DNA from: Kalaharituber pfeilii
Taxonomy: Eukaryota; Ascomycota; Pezizomycetes; Pezizales; Pezizaceae
Direction of reading: 5' to 3'
NCBI GenBank assembly: GCA_015179045.1
Contig: WHUZ01000056.1
Span: 248,001-312,000 of the forward strand
DNA: 64,000 nt
Positions 11,585 through 22,844 of the stretch are shown here, one piece after another; within the stretch, counting starts at the first letter, position 1, and every line of letters begins with the position of its first letter. The notes beneath the pieces were generated by a model. It was not told the DNA's origin. It was given only the letters and a program-made list of their open reading frames with translations, and did no database searches. Made by a program: the position numbers and the translations under genes.

Positions 11585-13222
11585 ATGTCACTTCCCTCCT
11601 TTACTCGTGGTCTTGCCAGATCCGCGCTCTTGTCAGCACTTCGACCGCGTCCGCCGCTTCTTAAAGCATCTGGTATACAGTTCCGCTCACTTGCTACCGT
11701 GAAGCATACCCCAAATTTCAAACCGCCCACTGCCGAGGATCTCGCAGAGCTTCGAGAGCGAGTACGGGAGTTCACAAGTACGACTTTGAATCTCAATAAT
11801 TATTGTATCTATGTGCTGACTTCGTTTCTGCACCTGCTATAGAGCGGGAAATGCCCGAAGAAGTTGCTGCGAAGGTAGATAAGGAGAATGAGTTTCCGAA
11901 ATATATGTGGAGGAAAATGGGTGAGGCTGGGTATATTAAACCTCTCTACTGTTGTTTGCGGTGCATCAATCTCTACGCTCTGAAAGGGACTAATGTTTGG
12001 TAGTTTTCTTGGAATAACGGCTGAAGAAGAATATGGCGGGATGGAGCTCGGTTATCAAGCTCACTGCATTGGTATTTCTCAATTAAAAATCAATTTCCTT
12101 GATGTCAGTCGTGAGACTAAGATATTGCTTCAACAGTCATGGAGGAATTGTCGCGGGCTTCTGGCTCCATCGGACTGTCATACGCGGCACATTCTCAGCT
12201 TTGCATCAATCAGCTCACGCTTCATGGAACTCCCCAACAAAAAGAACGATGGCTACCAGGGCTCATTTCTGGAACAAAAGTTGGCGCATTGGCCATGTCT
12301 GAACACTCAGCGGGGTCTGACGTCGTCAGTATGAAAACAACAGCGAAGAAGGCAGATGGTGGTGGATGGTTTCTTAACGGAACAAAGATGTGGATTACCA
12401 ATGTAATTCCAACTGTGAAACCTGCAACTTAACAAGGGATTTACTTACTTCAATTCCAATACAGGGCCCAGATGCCGACTACATTGTAGTATACGCAAAA
12501 ACTGAGCCACAGGCTGGGAGCAAAGGAATGACAGCCTTTGTCGTCGAAACAAAATCTTCGCCTGGCTTCTCATGTGCTCGGAAGCTCGACAAGCTTGGGA
12601 TGCGTGGTTCAAACACCGGAGAACTCATATTCGATAATGTATATATTCCGCCTGAGAACCGGCTAGGTGAGCTCAATCATGGAGCCAAAGTACTCATGTC
12701 AGGGCTTGATTTGGAGCGACTGGTGCTCTCTGCTGGACCTATTGGGTAGATATTTCTTATGACCCCTACTGCTCATCGTGTTAGGTAAACTAATAATGAC
12801 CCTACATTTGTAGTATCATGCAAGCGTGCCTTGATCTAGCCCTTCCATACGTCCACACGCGCACACAGTTTGGGCAGCCGCTTGCTCATACTCAATTAAT
12901 ACAGGCCATTCTCGCCCGAATGCACATTGCTCTTTCAACGAGCAGGGCATACACTCTTTCTGTAGCACGAACAGTCGATGAGTCCGCGGTTCTCGACACT
13001 CGTGACTGCGCTGGCACCATTCTCCACGCCGCAGAGTCAGCCACACAGTGTGCACTTGATGCCATACAGTGCCTGGGCGGGAATGGGTATGTAAATGAGC
13101 TTCCTGCTGGGAGATTTTTGCGCGATGCAAAGCTATATGAGATTGGCGCGGGAACCACACAAATAAGGCAAATTGTTATTGGGAGGGCGTTCAACAAGGA
13201 GTATCAGGACCAAGTGGTATAG
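11585..13222 (+). CDS. IVD: Isovaleryl-CoA dehydrogenase, mitochondrial
   Basis: Six exons: 11585-11777, 11843-11930, 12004-12071, 12137-12402, 12465-12745 and 12814-13222; 434 residues in frame. It is an FAD-dependent acyl-CoA dehydrogenase that converts isovaleryl-CoA to 3-methylcrotonyl-CoA, the substrate of the neighbouring carboxylase. The N-terminus ([20 protein letters not shown]) is a typical mitochondrial presequence. Core motifs: ITAEEEYGG, the FAD/substrate block [31 protein letters not shown] and the C-terminal QCLGGNGY...[12 protein letters not shown]. The Glu in [13 protein letters not shown] is at the position of the catalytic base that distinguishes IVD from most other family members. 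The ATG at 11585 was chosen because the targeting peptide starts there; an in-frame TTG at 11567 adds only six residues. Confidence 0.97.
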
Positions 13223-13509
13223 GTACAGTAAAGGATAAAGAATAGACTGCATTCGTACCTGTATATTCATTTCCGATTCTCTTCCTACAAGATTACTTCT
13301 TCTTTGACATCTCAAAGGTTTTTTTATGCTATCCACTTGTATAACTTCAAGTATATACTCCAAATACTAATCTGAATTGTTGGGGAATGAATGTAATTCC
13401 GAATGCTAAGGAAAGGTCCAAACAGTCACAAACTCCGTTTAATCCCATGACCCACATTAAATATCAACAATAGTAGTCAACAGTAAAATCCCCTAAAAAA
13501 TCCAACAAA

Positions 13510-14432
13510 TCAGTCGCTTAACGGTGTATTCTTTCTTTTTCTGTAGCCCACCATTATGTCCCCTATTGATTGCGGTGGCGGGCTCAGTGACTTCTTTCCC
13601 CCTGCTTTAACTGGTGTCTTTTGCCCGCCTTTGGATCCCTTCCGAGGCTCTGCTCCACCTCCACTCCCACCTCTTCCAAAGTCAGTTCTTCGTACTTTGA
13701 CTCCGCTCCGGATTTCTACCTCTTTTACCGCACCCCGCAGCTTTACATTCTGAATATCCTCTCCTGAGCCTATTGCGTCGTTTACGATGACATTTGCATC
13801 CTCATCGTCATCCACATTCTCATCACCCGACCTACTTCCAATTTCTAATACGGAAACTACCTCTCCTTTTCCCTCTTGGTTCGGTTCATTAATAGGGCGG
13901 GACACTTTCCGTCTTTTCCTTACTCGAGATTGACCAGCCCCTCCACTAGGCCGGCCAGCAACGGTGCTTTTATCGTATTCCTCTCCATAGAACCTTTTTC
14001 CAACCATAGCGTCTCTAAATCTTCGCTCGATTTTGCTAAGCTGGAGGTTTGGGGGTGATCCATCTGCACTTTCTAGGCTTGAGGATGTTGAAATTATGGT
14101 TGAGATTTGAGAGATCGCGGGGCTGATATGGTCATTGCTGGGAGAGGGACTGGAGGGTGGTGTCTGCAAAAGGCCATCGAAATAATCATCGTCGCCGTCC
14201 GTGAAGAAGTCATCAATGTCACTGTCCCAGGCATCGTAGGCTTCTGGAGCATAGGGGGGTTCATGGCCCCATGCTGTTGCAACAAGTGTGTCTGCAAGGT
14301 TCTGTTTTGAAAGGAAACTTAGAAAGGCTGATAGGAAAAGAAGGTAGATGATTAACACACCTCAACATCTTCTCCCCACCATAGGTCTTCATCTCCCCAG
14401 AATTCCTCATCTTCACCTCCCCAGTCAGACAT
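13510..14432 (-). CDS. Hypothetical acidic/basic nuclear-like protein, 287 residues
   Basis: Two exons (14432-14361 and 14301-13510) are joined by a 59-nt GTGTGT...CAG intron, 864 nt in frame. The N-terminus is strikingly acidic with spaced Trp (MSDWGGEDEEFWGDEDLWWG) and continues acidic through DAWDSDIDDFFTDGDDDYF. A central block (LSKIERRFRDAMVGKRFYGEEYDKS) looks like the only ordered part and is followed by a bipartite basic patch RVRKRRKVSR, a likely nuclear localisation signal. The rest is Gly-, Ser- and Lys-rich. I do not recognise the family. Acidic-Trp segments of this kind are common in transcription or chromatin adaptors, but that is only a suggestion. It is convergent with IVD, with 287 bp between the stops. 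Confidence 0.65.
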
Positions 14433-14745
14433 GGTGCTTATATTTAGCGGTATGAAGGTAATGGGCTACCCTAACTGAAATACGATACCCAAGAAGTTGC
14501 AAGGCTAGATATGAGATTAACAAGCCTATGCGGGCAATGAGAAGGGGGAATGTCAAATAATATTTGTGGTGGATGGAGTTGAGCGACAGTGGGAAGATGT
14601 TTAAATGCGAGGTGTTCCTTCGTGATGTCTCTTTTCGACTTTCTCGTAGTTTCTTACGTCAACGTAAATTTCTTTTGCCTCGAATAAAGCGGAGCGGAGA
14701 AATGAAATCTGTTTCTCATGGTCATGGCAAGCCCATAGGTAGGTT

Positions 14746-14850
14746 CATGTGGTGTGTGGTGTGTGGTGTGTGGTGTTGACACACACGGACAGACACAGAC
14801 ACTGACACAGATACTGACACAGACGCGCACGTACAGTACAAACACCTACA
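14746..14850. repeat. GTGTGGT / GACACA microsatellite
   Basis: Four to five GTGTGGT units pass directly into ACACACGGACAGACACAGAC-type units. The frames over it are repeat artefacts. Confidence 0.85.
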
Positions 14851-15407
14851 CACGCCTGTCAGGAACAAGCGTGCGTCACAGACTCTTGGGCTGGTAGCCC
14901 CAAACTAAACCTTCGGAAGAAATAATTCTACAGTAGTAGTCTGGGCATTTTGATAGGGCTTCAGGCCCCGCATCTGCTCTTCACGCTTTTAGCCTTCTCC
15001 GCTGCATGAAACAAACCCCTGTAGAGGCGTGTCAATGTGCTTGATATCTCAACTCCCCGCATGCATTCTGGCCCGTGGCCGAAAACGTCATGGCTTGTAG
15101 AAAGTTGAGCACGGCTCGATTTTCCTAAGCTCAATGGATCGGTCACGAGATATGTTAGTAATGCTTTAGTCAGTGTCAATTGATGTAATTACTCGGTGGT
15201 CCAAAAAGTATTGGAAGTGCATAACGTACCGGTAGTGTGAATTGAATTCGGTGCATAAAGGTAGGTGAGGATAAAATCATACACTGTCAGTTGAATGCAA
15301 TCTCAAACCAGAGCTGAATGCCGTAAACGCAGTGGAGAGTAGCTACGTAGTTGAGACTTCCTGAGACCTGAATTCGGCGGCAGAGACGCAGTTGAGAGTA
15401 CGCAATA

Positions 15408-15541
15408 CCGTATTCACTCACTTAAGAGGTAAACACAAACGCGCGCTATGGCGGTCTTGGCAAGCCTCTTAGCGCCAGTGCCCGTGTATTACGCAACGGC
15501 ACGTGATGATCCCCGAATTACCGCGATGCTAACCTCAATAA
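15408..15541 (+). mobile_element. Truncated copy of the 286-bp TIR element
   Basis: From CCGTATTCACTCAC onward it matches the left part of the element at 16865-17150: the same ACACAAACGCGCGCTA block, GGTCTTGGCA, GATCCCCGAATTACCG and CGATGCTAACCTCA, with scattered differences. It starts after a TA like the full copy. The match ends at about 15541, near the ACGGAGA motif, and the second inverted end is missing. Confidence 0.75.
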
Positions 15542-15618
15542 CACGGAGACTGATATGAAGGATCTGAGTGCTGAAGTAGGAGACTATTAGATTTTAATAG
15601 TCCTGGATATTTCCACTA

Positions 15619-16236
15619 GTGGTTGTCACTGAATAATTGAGAATGGTTACCACACTTTACTTTACTTAACTATACTTGACTGAGGCGTTTTTAGTGCCTT
15701 GGCCCCTTCGTTCATTGGCCCATTGGGTGGTGGCGCAACTTACCAGCATAAGTTCTTTTACCAGTCGAAATCGACTGGTAAATGGCTTTTCTGGTAAGTA
15801 GAGCTCAGTTAGTAACCTACTTTGCTGCATACACCCACAACATTTCGCACCATATGCAGCATCCGCGTACACATCTCGATTCGCATCAACCTTCAGCATG
15901 CATCTACAACCACAAACAATGCAAACATATCCTATTCATATTTATGTCTTCTTGATGTGTCAATTCACCCTAAAACATTGTATTGACATAAGAAGTGTAT
16001 CTTTGGCCATTTCCTCCAAATCTGAGTTGGAGTCTGCATCTGAATCAAGAACCATGAGCATCATGATAGCTTTTACATGCGTAGATGTGTAGGGCGTTTA
16101 GTCGTGGTAATTCATTTTACTAACTAATAAATTTCGCAGGGTTAAAAGGGGTACCTCACGGTTCCTGCCTAGTTTGGTTGGCGTCTTTTTCCTGGTAACT
16201 TCTGGTAACCATTCTCAATTATTCAGTGACAACCAC
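15619..16236. mobile_element. 618-bp MITE with perfect 33-bp inverted ends
   Basis: The left end (GTGGTTGTCACTGAATAATT, continuing through GAGAATGGTTACC) recurs exactly inverted at 16204-16236. Both ends are bordered by TA (15617-15618 and 16237-16238), as expected for Tc1/mariner-type insertion. No transposase is visible; the internal frames are under 80 codons and unrelated to any family. A small palindrome (ACCAGTCGAAATCGACTGGT) lies inside at about 15760. The perfect ends suggest fairly recent movement. Confidence 0.85.
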
Positions 16237-16532
16237 TACTATCAGTAATTGACAGTCGCCCATTAGGTATCATCATTGAAGAATTGAGTCCCGTCTGTTG
16301 TATTGTCTGGAAGGTCCGTCATTTCTAAAATATTTGTTAGTATATACACTTGAATATAAAGTGTGAAACATACTTGTCTTTTTTTTTATATCATTACTCG
16401 TGTGCCACCCTGTGGGCTATGGTGAGGATTTAGGTATGTGATACATACTTGACTAAAGTCGTAGACCGCTACTATTTAAAATTCTAAATATATGGAAGAT
16501 TCTACTCATTTAAATACTCAAATAGTCTGGTA

Positions 16533-16692
16533 AACGCTGGCCTGAATGGCCTGGACCGGCCTGATTGTTTCAGGCTGCCTGGGCCGGTCCAGGCGGCCCT
16601 CACGGCCTGGCCTGATTGTTCAGGCCAGGCCAGGTCCAGAATTTCACGGTCCAGGCCAGTCCAGGCCTTCTGTTGGCCTGGCCTGGCCTGAC
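16533..16692. repeat. Degenerate GGCCTG/CAGGCC tandem and inverted array
   Basis: About 160 bp dominated by GGCCTGGCC, GGCCTGATTGTTCAGGCC and close variants in both orientations. It is self-complementary and could fold into several hairpins. The 69-codon Gln/Ala/Gly frame over it is low complexity. Confidence 0.8.
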
Positions 16693-16864
16693 CTGTTGGA
16701 TTCATTGACATAACTTGGTTATTTCTTTTCCTTCTTCGCCTTTTTACTTCCTCATGTACTTAATCTCACCATAGCCCAAAGGGTAGTATACGAGTAATGA
16801 TATACGGGGTCACCGGGTGGAAGACGCAAAAAATGCAAGGCGCATGTGTCGCAGTCGCACAATA

Positions 16865-17150
16865 CCGTATTAACTCACATAAGAGCAAGAAAACAAACGC
16901 GCGCTAGTTCGGTCTTGGCAAAATTCTCAGCGCCAGTGCGCGTGTATCACGCACGGGCGCGTAATGATCCCCGAATTACCGCGATGCTAACCTCAACACC
17001 ACGGAGATTCGTAGAGAAGCTGGAGATTAGTCGTGCTTAGTAATGCCAAGATTGCACGAACAGCGCGCTAGTGTGATTAATGGCGCCTGAGTCCTGCCAA
17101 GACCGAACTAGCGCGCGTTTGTTTTCTTGCTCTTATGTGAGTTAATACGG
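16865..17150. mobile_element. 286-bp MITE with ~56-bp inverted ends
   Basis: The first bases (CCGTATTAACTCACATAAGA, on through the GCGCGCTAGTTCGGTCTTGGCA block) are repeated inverted at the other end without a mismatch that I can see. TA borders both ends (16863-16864 and 17151-17152). The interior includes GATCCCCGAATTACCG and no coding potential. A related truncated copy sits 1.4 kb to the left. Confidence 0.88.
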
Positions 17151-17173
17151 TAGTCTCGTAACCAGACTTAGTC
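17151..17173. repeat. TAGTCTCGTAACCAGACTTAGTC fragment (TAGTCTCGT family)
   Basis: Nearly identical, inverted, to the left end of the element at 34863-35216. It abuts the right end of the 286-bp MITE, whose flanking TA it shares, so the MITE may have landed at the edge of an older TAGTCTCGT repeat. Confidence 0.6.
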
Positions 17174-18198
17174 AGCGTCGCATGAAATTGGAGTGGCGAC
17201 GCTACTACACAAAAGGGACAAATACCACACCCTTATGTAGTCTCGTATTATGTGCTGCTATCTGATGTGGATCCACTCATATCATTCGCCCTATCATACC
17301 AGCTATTTTCGAACGCCGTTGGTTTCAGAACCCTGCTTCTACTTGGCGCCTGGACAGCCATGATGCTGATTGGTTGGCCCCAAGCAGGTGAGCTACAAGC
17401 AACCTATCATCAGACTCCCATTCCAATCCCCAGCCTTCTATCCTTCCTTCCAGAAAATACTAAGAGGTGCATTCTAAAAGCGGTACTTACTTCTACAGTG
17501 GGAGGATGGCCCCCCTAACATAGAATATTACTAACAAGAATCCAGAGGATTGGCCCTGATGATTGGCCCTGATGATGGGCTTTGGTGCGTCATACCTGTA
17601 CAAGATACTATGCAAGGCAAAAGCAACAACAGATGCCCCATTGTTCGCTGGATGCCTATCTGTCAATCATGCAGGCGAAAGAATCGTTAGTGCAGTACTA
17701 TGATGGAGCCTCGGAATTGGGTGGGGCGGGTAGGCAAAAGTATAGGATTGGACAGCACATCATGATGCACAGGAGAGGAGGTGTTCTCGTACCCAGCCAA
17801 AATAATAGTCTGGACACGAGAACAGAGAGGAGGAATAAGAGTTCAGTATTTCCGCTCATGGGATATCCAATCATTGCGTCGAGCGACAAGAGAGATCCTC
17901 CCTCACCTTTCTTTCCAAACTTAAGCTCCAGCAGCACGTCTGAGAATATTATAGAGGGCGATATATAATTTAATTGATAATTTCAGAATTTGGCTACTGT
18001 GTACCTTTTTTTTGGTTTAAATCTACAGCGCGGATTCCTGTTACTCATCTAATCAGCATCATCTAACTTTTCTATTATCTGCAACTTGAGCAGCATTGTC
18101 TATGCTCACGTCCATTGACTGGAAGCGTCATCCCTTTACCCTCTAATATCCACCTCTCACACCAATACAAACCACCTACTACCCAACTCGCCACCAGC
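17174..18198. other. Spacer and MARVEL-1 promoter, no gene recognised
   Basis: Frames of 88 and 128 codons are present at 17252 and 17582 but match no family and show no splice context. The last ~150 bp are CT-rich (CCACCTCTCACACC and similar), as expected for a fungal leader. Confidence 0.45.
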
Positions 18199-18774
18199 AT
18201 GGTCAAGAAATCCGGCGAAAACCGCAGCCACCGTGCGGGCCTCCCTTCCCTCATCGGGCAGACCCTCTGGCGAACCCTCCAATGCACCTGCGCCATTGCT
18301 ACTATCGTCATCTGGGGCGGTGATGTTCACACTGCACAGAAAGCGGGTCACGGTATCCACAGCGATTGGATATTCTCGCTTGTCATCTCGTGCATGTCAC
18401 TTGTGGTAGCGCTGATATGGTTGGTGCCGTTTATCAAGCCGCATAGGCTGTTTTTTGTGGATGTATTTTTTGCTCTGATGTGGTTGATTGCATTTGGGAT
18501 TTGGGCGAGCAAGTGAGTACCGCCTACAGAAATATTGAACATCTGAATAATAAACATATGCTAACTGCGCTTCCTATTTGCGTTGTACAGCTACGTCCCT
18601 CGCAACTGCCACAACAATTACGACTGTCAGCAGCTAAAATATTCAGTCTGGTTCTCGCTGGCCGCACTCCTCCTCTGGCTCTTATCTGCCGTCTACGGAG
18701 CCTGGCACTTCCATAAGGAGCGCAAGGGAGGGTCGTGGGTTGCGATGTTTAGGAGGGGTGTTGAGTGGGTGTAA
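18199..18774 (+). CDS. MARVEL-like four-helix membrane protein, 165 residues
   Basis: Exons 18199-18512 and 18591-18774 (GTGAGT...CAG intron, CTAAC branch site) give 498 nt in frame. After a short basic cytosolic start (MVKKSGENRSHR) four hydrophobic segments follow: residues about 27-42, 57-80, 86-103 and 125-145. A Cys-containing loop (YVPRNCHNNYDC) lies between helices 3 and 4, and the tail is basic (HKERKGG). This is the layout of fungal MARVEL-domain proteins found in plasma or endomembranes; substrate and function are unknown. The start has a good Kozak-like context (CCAGCATGG). It shares length and pattern with the gene at 20798-21434, which faces it tail to tail. Confidence 0.75.
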
Positions 18775-18872
18775 TGAATTTGCATCACATTTAAGATCCA
18801 TTCCTTTTCATCTTTCAATTTTGAAGTTGGGCATTTAATTTAGCTTTTGGCATGATATGATTTACACTTTTT

Positions 18873-18903
<31 letters not shown>

Positions 18904-20797
18904 TGGTGTTGGCGGTGTTGGGCATATGCATTTTATCTGGAGGGCCACTGGGGCAAGGTAAGAGATTTCTCTAAACTTTGGCTTGTGGAACAAGATTGCT
19001 CTTGTTTCTCTTCGTCTATTTTATTGGTCAGTTGTTGTTGCATCAAATGAACTCTGATCTTGTTTCTTGCTAGTTGTCGGACAAGGGATCTCCCTTGATT
19101 AGGAAGAGGAAAACTATCTGGCTTGGGGGCAAACATGGCATGCATTAACCATACTTTACACATGACCGGAATTGCAATCAATATTATTTCGTCACTATGC
19201 CTTTGTCTCGTCGCTGTCTGATGTGAATTATATTAATTGCATGATTGAATTTTGATTCTCATTGCCCATCCCCAAAATTAAGATCGCTATTCTTTTAACC
19301 TTTATTTGTAGATACCCTCCCAAAAACGTTCAGTGAAATGAAAAGTTGACCGCATATGTACTGTACGCTCTGATGAGATGGATACGCTACAGCACATCCT
19401 TAATCCTATTGTTTATCTAACCCAAACTCATGGTAGCTTCACCATGAAGGCATATTATGTCTTTAGAAAAGGGTAGATACAGATGTCAGACCTAATGCTG
19501 TTTAAAGCAGCATTATAGATCTGGAGGAGGAGACTATAGAGATTGCTGGGAAATTCCTATATGAAATTGTGAAGGAGACTGATGGGATTTGGGACCTACA
19601 AGTGGAGAGAGGGATATGAGATCTTGTTTTCATTATATACTGATACGGGCAAAATCCAGAAGGCACAATTCCCCTCCAAAAAAAGAACTCATACAACCTT
19701 AACCTCTTGTCCCTTATGTCAATCATTAACCCCGACCGGGTCACACTATACCAAACACGTATCGAGAAAAAAAAAAAAAAAAAAAAAAAAGATAACCTTG
19801 ACTTGCGTCCTCCCACTGCAACTATTGTTTATGCCTCTTTCAGGCGGGAATTCCTGTACTTACTTGTAGCATATACTTCTACTGCTTAGTCTACTTACTG
19901 GTAAATTTTTGTCAATTTGAGTTATTGCTTGAGAGTTGAAAGTAACTCGGCTTCGCACAGCTACTTTACCAGGCCCCCACTAATTGAGCCTTGATGAGTC
20001 AGGTGATACATAAGACTACTTAATTTGGAAGGAGTTTGATTCTTAGCATGGATTACAAACCAAGTTTAAGGTTTAGTCTAGTTGTATTGAATCAAATCGT
20101 TCGTTACCCTCTATCAAAACATTAACGGATACACAAAATTGGCAGATGATTCATACATCACATGTACATCAATAAGCGCTTCAAAGTTGACTAACTTTTT
20201 CCCACGGCGATATTTCAACACTAGAGCAGCTGGAACCGTGTAAGCAGCATAGATCATTCGAGGAACTCCGAAGCTATCTAACGGTATCGATTTCATTGGT
20301 GTGGAAATTGTGAGTGAGCGGAGAATTGGATTCAGCGAAATCATTTGAAGTCAACTTTAAATACCTGTAACAGCGTGGCGAATTCAGGATTATGATTAAA
20401 TAGGTACAAGGTGGATATAAAAATATACATAGATGGAAATTATAGGTGCTGCATAAGATGCTTCCAACATTAAATCCAAAGCTCTCAAAAATTATCAAAC
20501 CGAAGAATAATAATAAAGAATTAAGACATTAGCAAAGGACCAGTAATAATAATAGTAGCTAGTTACGTCATAAACACCACGGTCGTATCGAACTCACAGA
20601 TCAAAGCCGAACAACCCCCGTTCTCCTCAATTCTCTTCCTCCACCACCAGAAAACCAGTACATATACAAAAAAAAGCATTCATCAAGTGGACTAGTTCAT
20701 TTCATATTGACCCCCAAGCTTCATCAGCCCCATCTACCTAGTCGTCCCCATCTACGTACTGTTATAGTTCTTCACTGGAATCATACATTCAAATGAC
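18775..20797. other. Spacer between the two MARVEL genes
   Basis: No gene recognised in 2 kb. It contains a 27-nt T tract (18876-18902) 102 bp after the MARVEL-1 stop and a 24-nt A tract (19767-19790). The Lys- and Phe-run frames are artefacts of these. Confidence 0.5.
18876..18902 (+). repeat. 27-nt T tract 102 bp after a stop codon
   Basis: An uninterrupted T run preceded by a TTTTTTCC block on the coding strand of MARVEL-1. Confidence 0.95.
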
Positions 20798-21434
20798 TTA
20801 GTAATGAGACCTATACCACCTTCTCCTCTCACCAGCTGGCCCTCTCCTAGCGCTATAAACAACCCACAATGCCAAGATGGCGCTGAAGAGCCACCACATA
20901 GCGCTGAGAAACATGAATGCTAAAGCTGCCTTCCATCGCTGGCACTGATCGATTGGGCTGTCGGAAGTGTAGTAGCGGCCAGCCCAGGACCAGCCCCATT
21001 CACAGTTCATAGGAGCAATGAAGTCTATTCGTAAATGACACGTGAGTAGTAGCTTTATATTGGGAAAAGATAAAAAGGTATACGTACCGACAGCGAGACC
21101 AAAAGCGATGATCCATAGGAGGAAGAAGAGTAGGTCAAGAGGAAAGACTGTGAGAGAGGCAGAGAATGGCACGAGGAGGATGAGCGACGCAAGGAGTGCG
21201 AAAGAGGCAACGACAATTGTGTAGACAAAGCGGTCAGCCCTATGAGTTTGATTACATGTTAGCTTCTCTGTTCCATGGTTATAGTCTATAATATCACAGC
21301 ATGAAGGTTACATACGGGTCAGCATCTACCTCATTAACATCATGAAGATACGCTCCTACAATTCCAGCAACAATAGCTGCCGACGCAAGCTGGAGGGCAC
21401 GGAGGAAGAAAGAGATTAAGCGTGAAAGGATCAT
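20798..21434 (-). CDS. MARVEL-like four-helix membrane protein, 165 residues
   Basis: Three exons: 21434-21316, 21239-21088 and 21024-20798; 498 nt in frame. The protein begins MILSRLISFFLRALQLASAA, so helix 1 starts almost at the N-terminus. It continues with DVNEVDADPADRF, helix 2 (TIVVASFALLASLILLV), helix 3 (LLFFLLWIIAFGLAVG), a Cys-containing loop with CEWGW and helix 4 (AALAFMFLSAMWWLFSAILA), and ends in a basic tail RRGPAGERRRWYRSHY. Topology and the aromatic/Gly pattern fit the MARVEL family of small tetraspanning membrane proteins. Its role is unknown. It resembles MARVEL-1 around the third helix and the following loop. Confidence 0.78.
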
Positions 21435-22096
21435 TGTGGCAAGTATTGGATGTTATAGTTCCCTAAGACTAGGTTGTCGTGGAGGTGGTGTGCTGTGAGG
21501 GTGGCGGCCAGAATATACAGTTAGGAATTTCGAAAGAATCAGAGAATGGGGGTATAAATAGTCCCTCCGCGTTAGTAGGAATGACTACCGGACGCCAGAG
21601 AGAGACGGAAATTGATATTGGATAATGGCCAGATTGCTGCTTATATGATACCTTTTGAGGCAAGTTTTGGACAAAGATAGAAATCAAGCCAGGCGTAGGC
21701 ATAAATAGTGCAGGCATTTCTTCTCTGTCATCGTGGACGTATCATCACTGCGTGTTGCAGCTGTTTGCCCACCGACTGTAGAGATTCATTCGAACAACCT
21801 GCTATAACCGTGGACACTTCCATGATCTTCCACACCTCCATTTTCTTGGTCTGTCCCCATCTCGTATCGAACATCCATGTTCGACAATGACGCTCAACGC
21901 TGCCCATTCACCTATCACGTTTTCTAATAAGCAATTCAAGAAACTTAAACCGTCAATCTCAATCATAGTCTTGGTGAGTCTCAATCAAAGCGTCGTCAGA
22001 ACTGGTTTTGCGCTTGTAACACAACTGCAAGATTTTTCGAAGTCTCTGGCCAGGAATGATAGCTACTGTAAAAAGCTTAACAACTGGGGGATGGAC
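21435..22096. other. Promoter side of MARVEL-2, no gene recognised
   Basis: The 112-codon frame at 21887 runs into the 735-bp element and matches nothing known. Confidence 0.4.
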
Positions 22097-22099
22097 TTA

Positions 22100-22834
22100 G
22101 TCCCTGTTTGGTTGACCATGTATAGCCGAGATTTCAAGTGGAAACTACGGCAACCACAGCCGTTTCGCGCGAAACTAAACTGTGAGCTTCCGCCCACAAA
22201 AATTGGAACTGTCCAACGGAGGTGACATTTCGCTTGCTACAGCAACTGCATCACACTATTGCATCGTATCATGACGTTGAACATTGCATTGCACCACTGT
22301 TATAGCAGAACTCAACCCTCAGAACATCCTCATTCCAGACCTATTATGGCAATTGGAATAGAAATAACAGAGTACATGCTGTTATTTTATAATAAAACTC
22401 CTATGCAGACATCAGCATCACAAGGAAATGTGTACTTACAGGTGGTCTATTTTTCAGCAAACCCATGGTGTCCTATGGAAGGTCCACTTTGCTCATAGTG
22501 ATTGAGTGCTATAGCAGAAGGCATAGACAGTGATAGTAATAGCAGTTCTAGCTTGAGACTCGCATTGCAATAGCTGCAATTGACAAGTTTGACATTGGTG
22601 GTCGTGAGATCAAATTTATTTATTTATTTATTTTTTTTTCTTTCCCTTTTTTTTGGGGGGGGGGATGGGGGCATAATGAGAATGTAGCAAACAAACACTT
22701 CCCCAGTTCCAACTGCACCTCTTACGTCATATCCCGTCTTGGCCATTCATACCGATGCTATCATAGGTCTAACCAGACTATCATGGGTCTATGAAAAACT
22801 ATTTGATACAACCTTCCTGCAACCAAACGGGGCC
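22100..22834. mobile_element. 735-bp PIF/Harbinger-like MITE (TTA flanks)
   Basis: The left end GTCCCTGTTTGGTTG and the right end, read inverted, GGCCCCGTTTGGTTG agree at 13 of 15 positions. TTA lies immediately outside both (22097-22099 and 22835-22837). A 3-bp TWA target duplication and a GGSCYTGTTTGG-type terminus are the usual marks of PIF/Harbinger and Tourist-type elements. The interior has a poly-T/poly-G patch (about 22617-22664) and no transposase. Confidence 0.8.
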
Positions 22835-22844
22835 TTAGTCCTTA

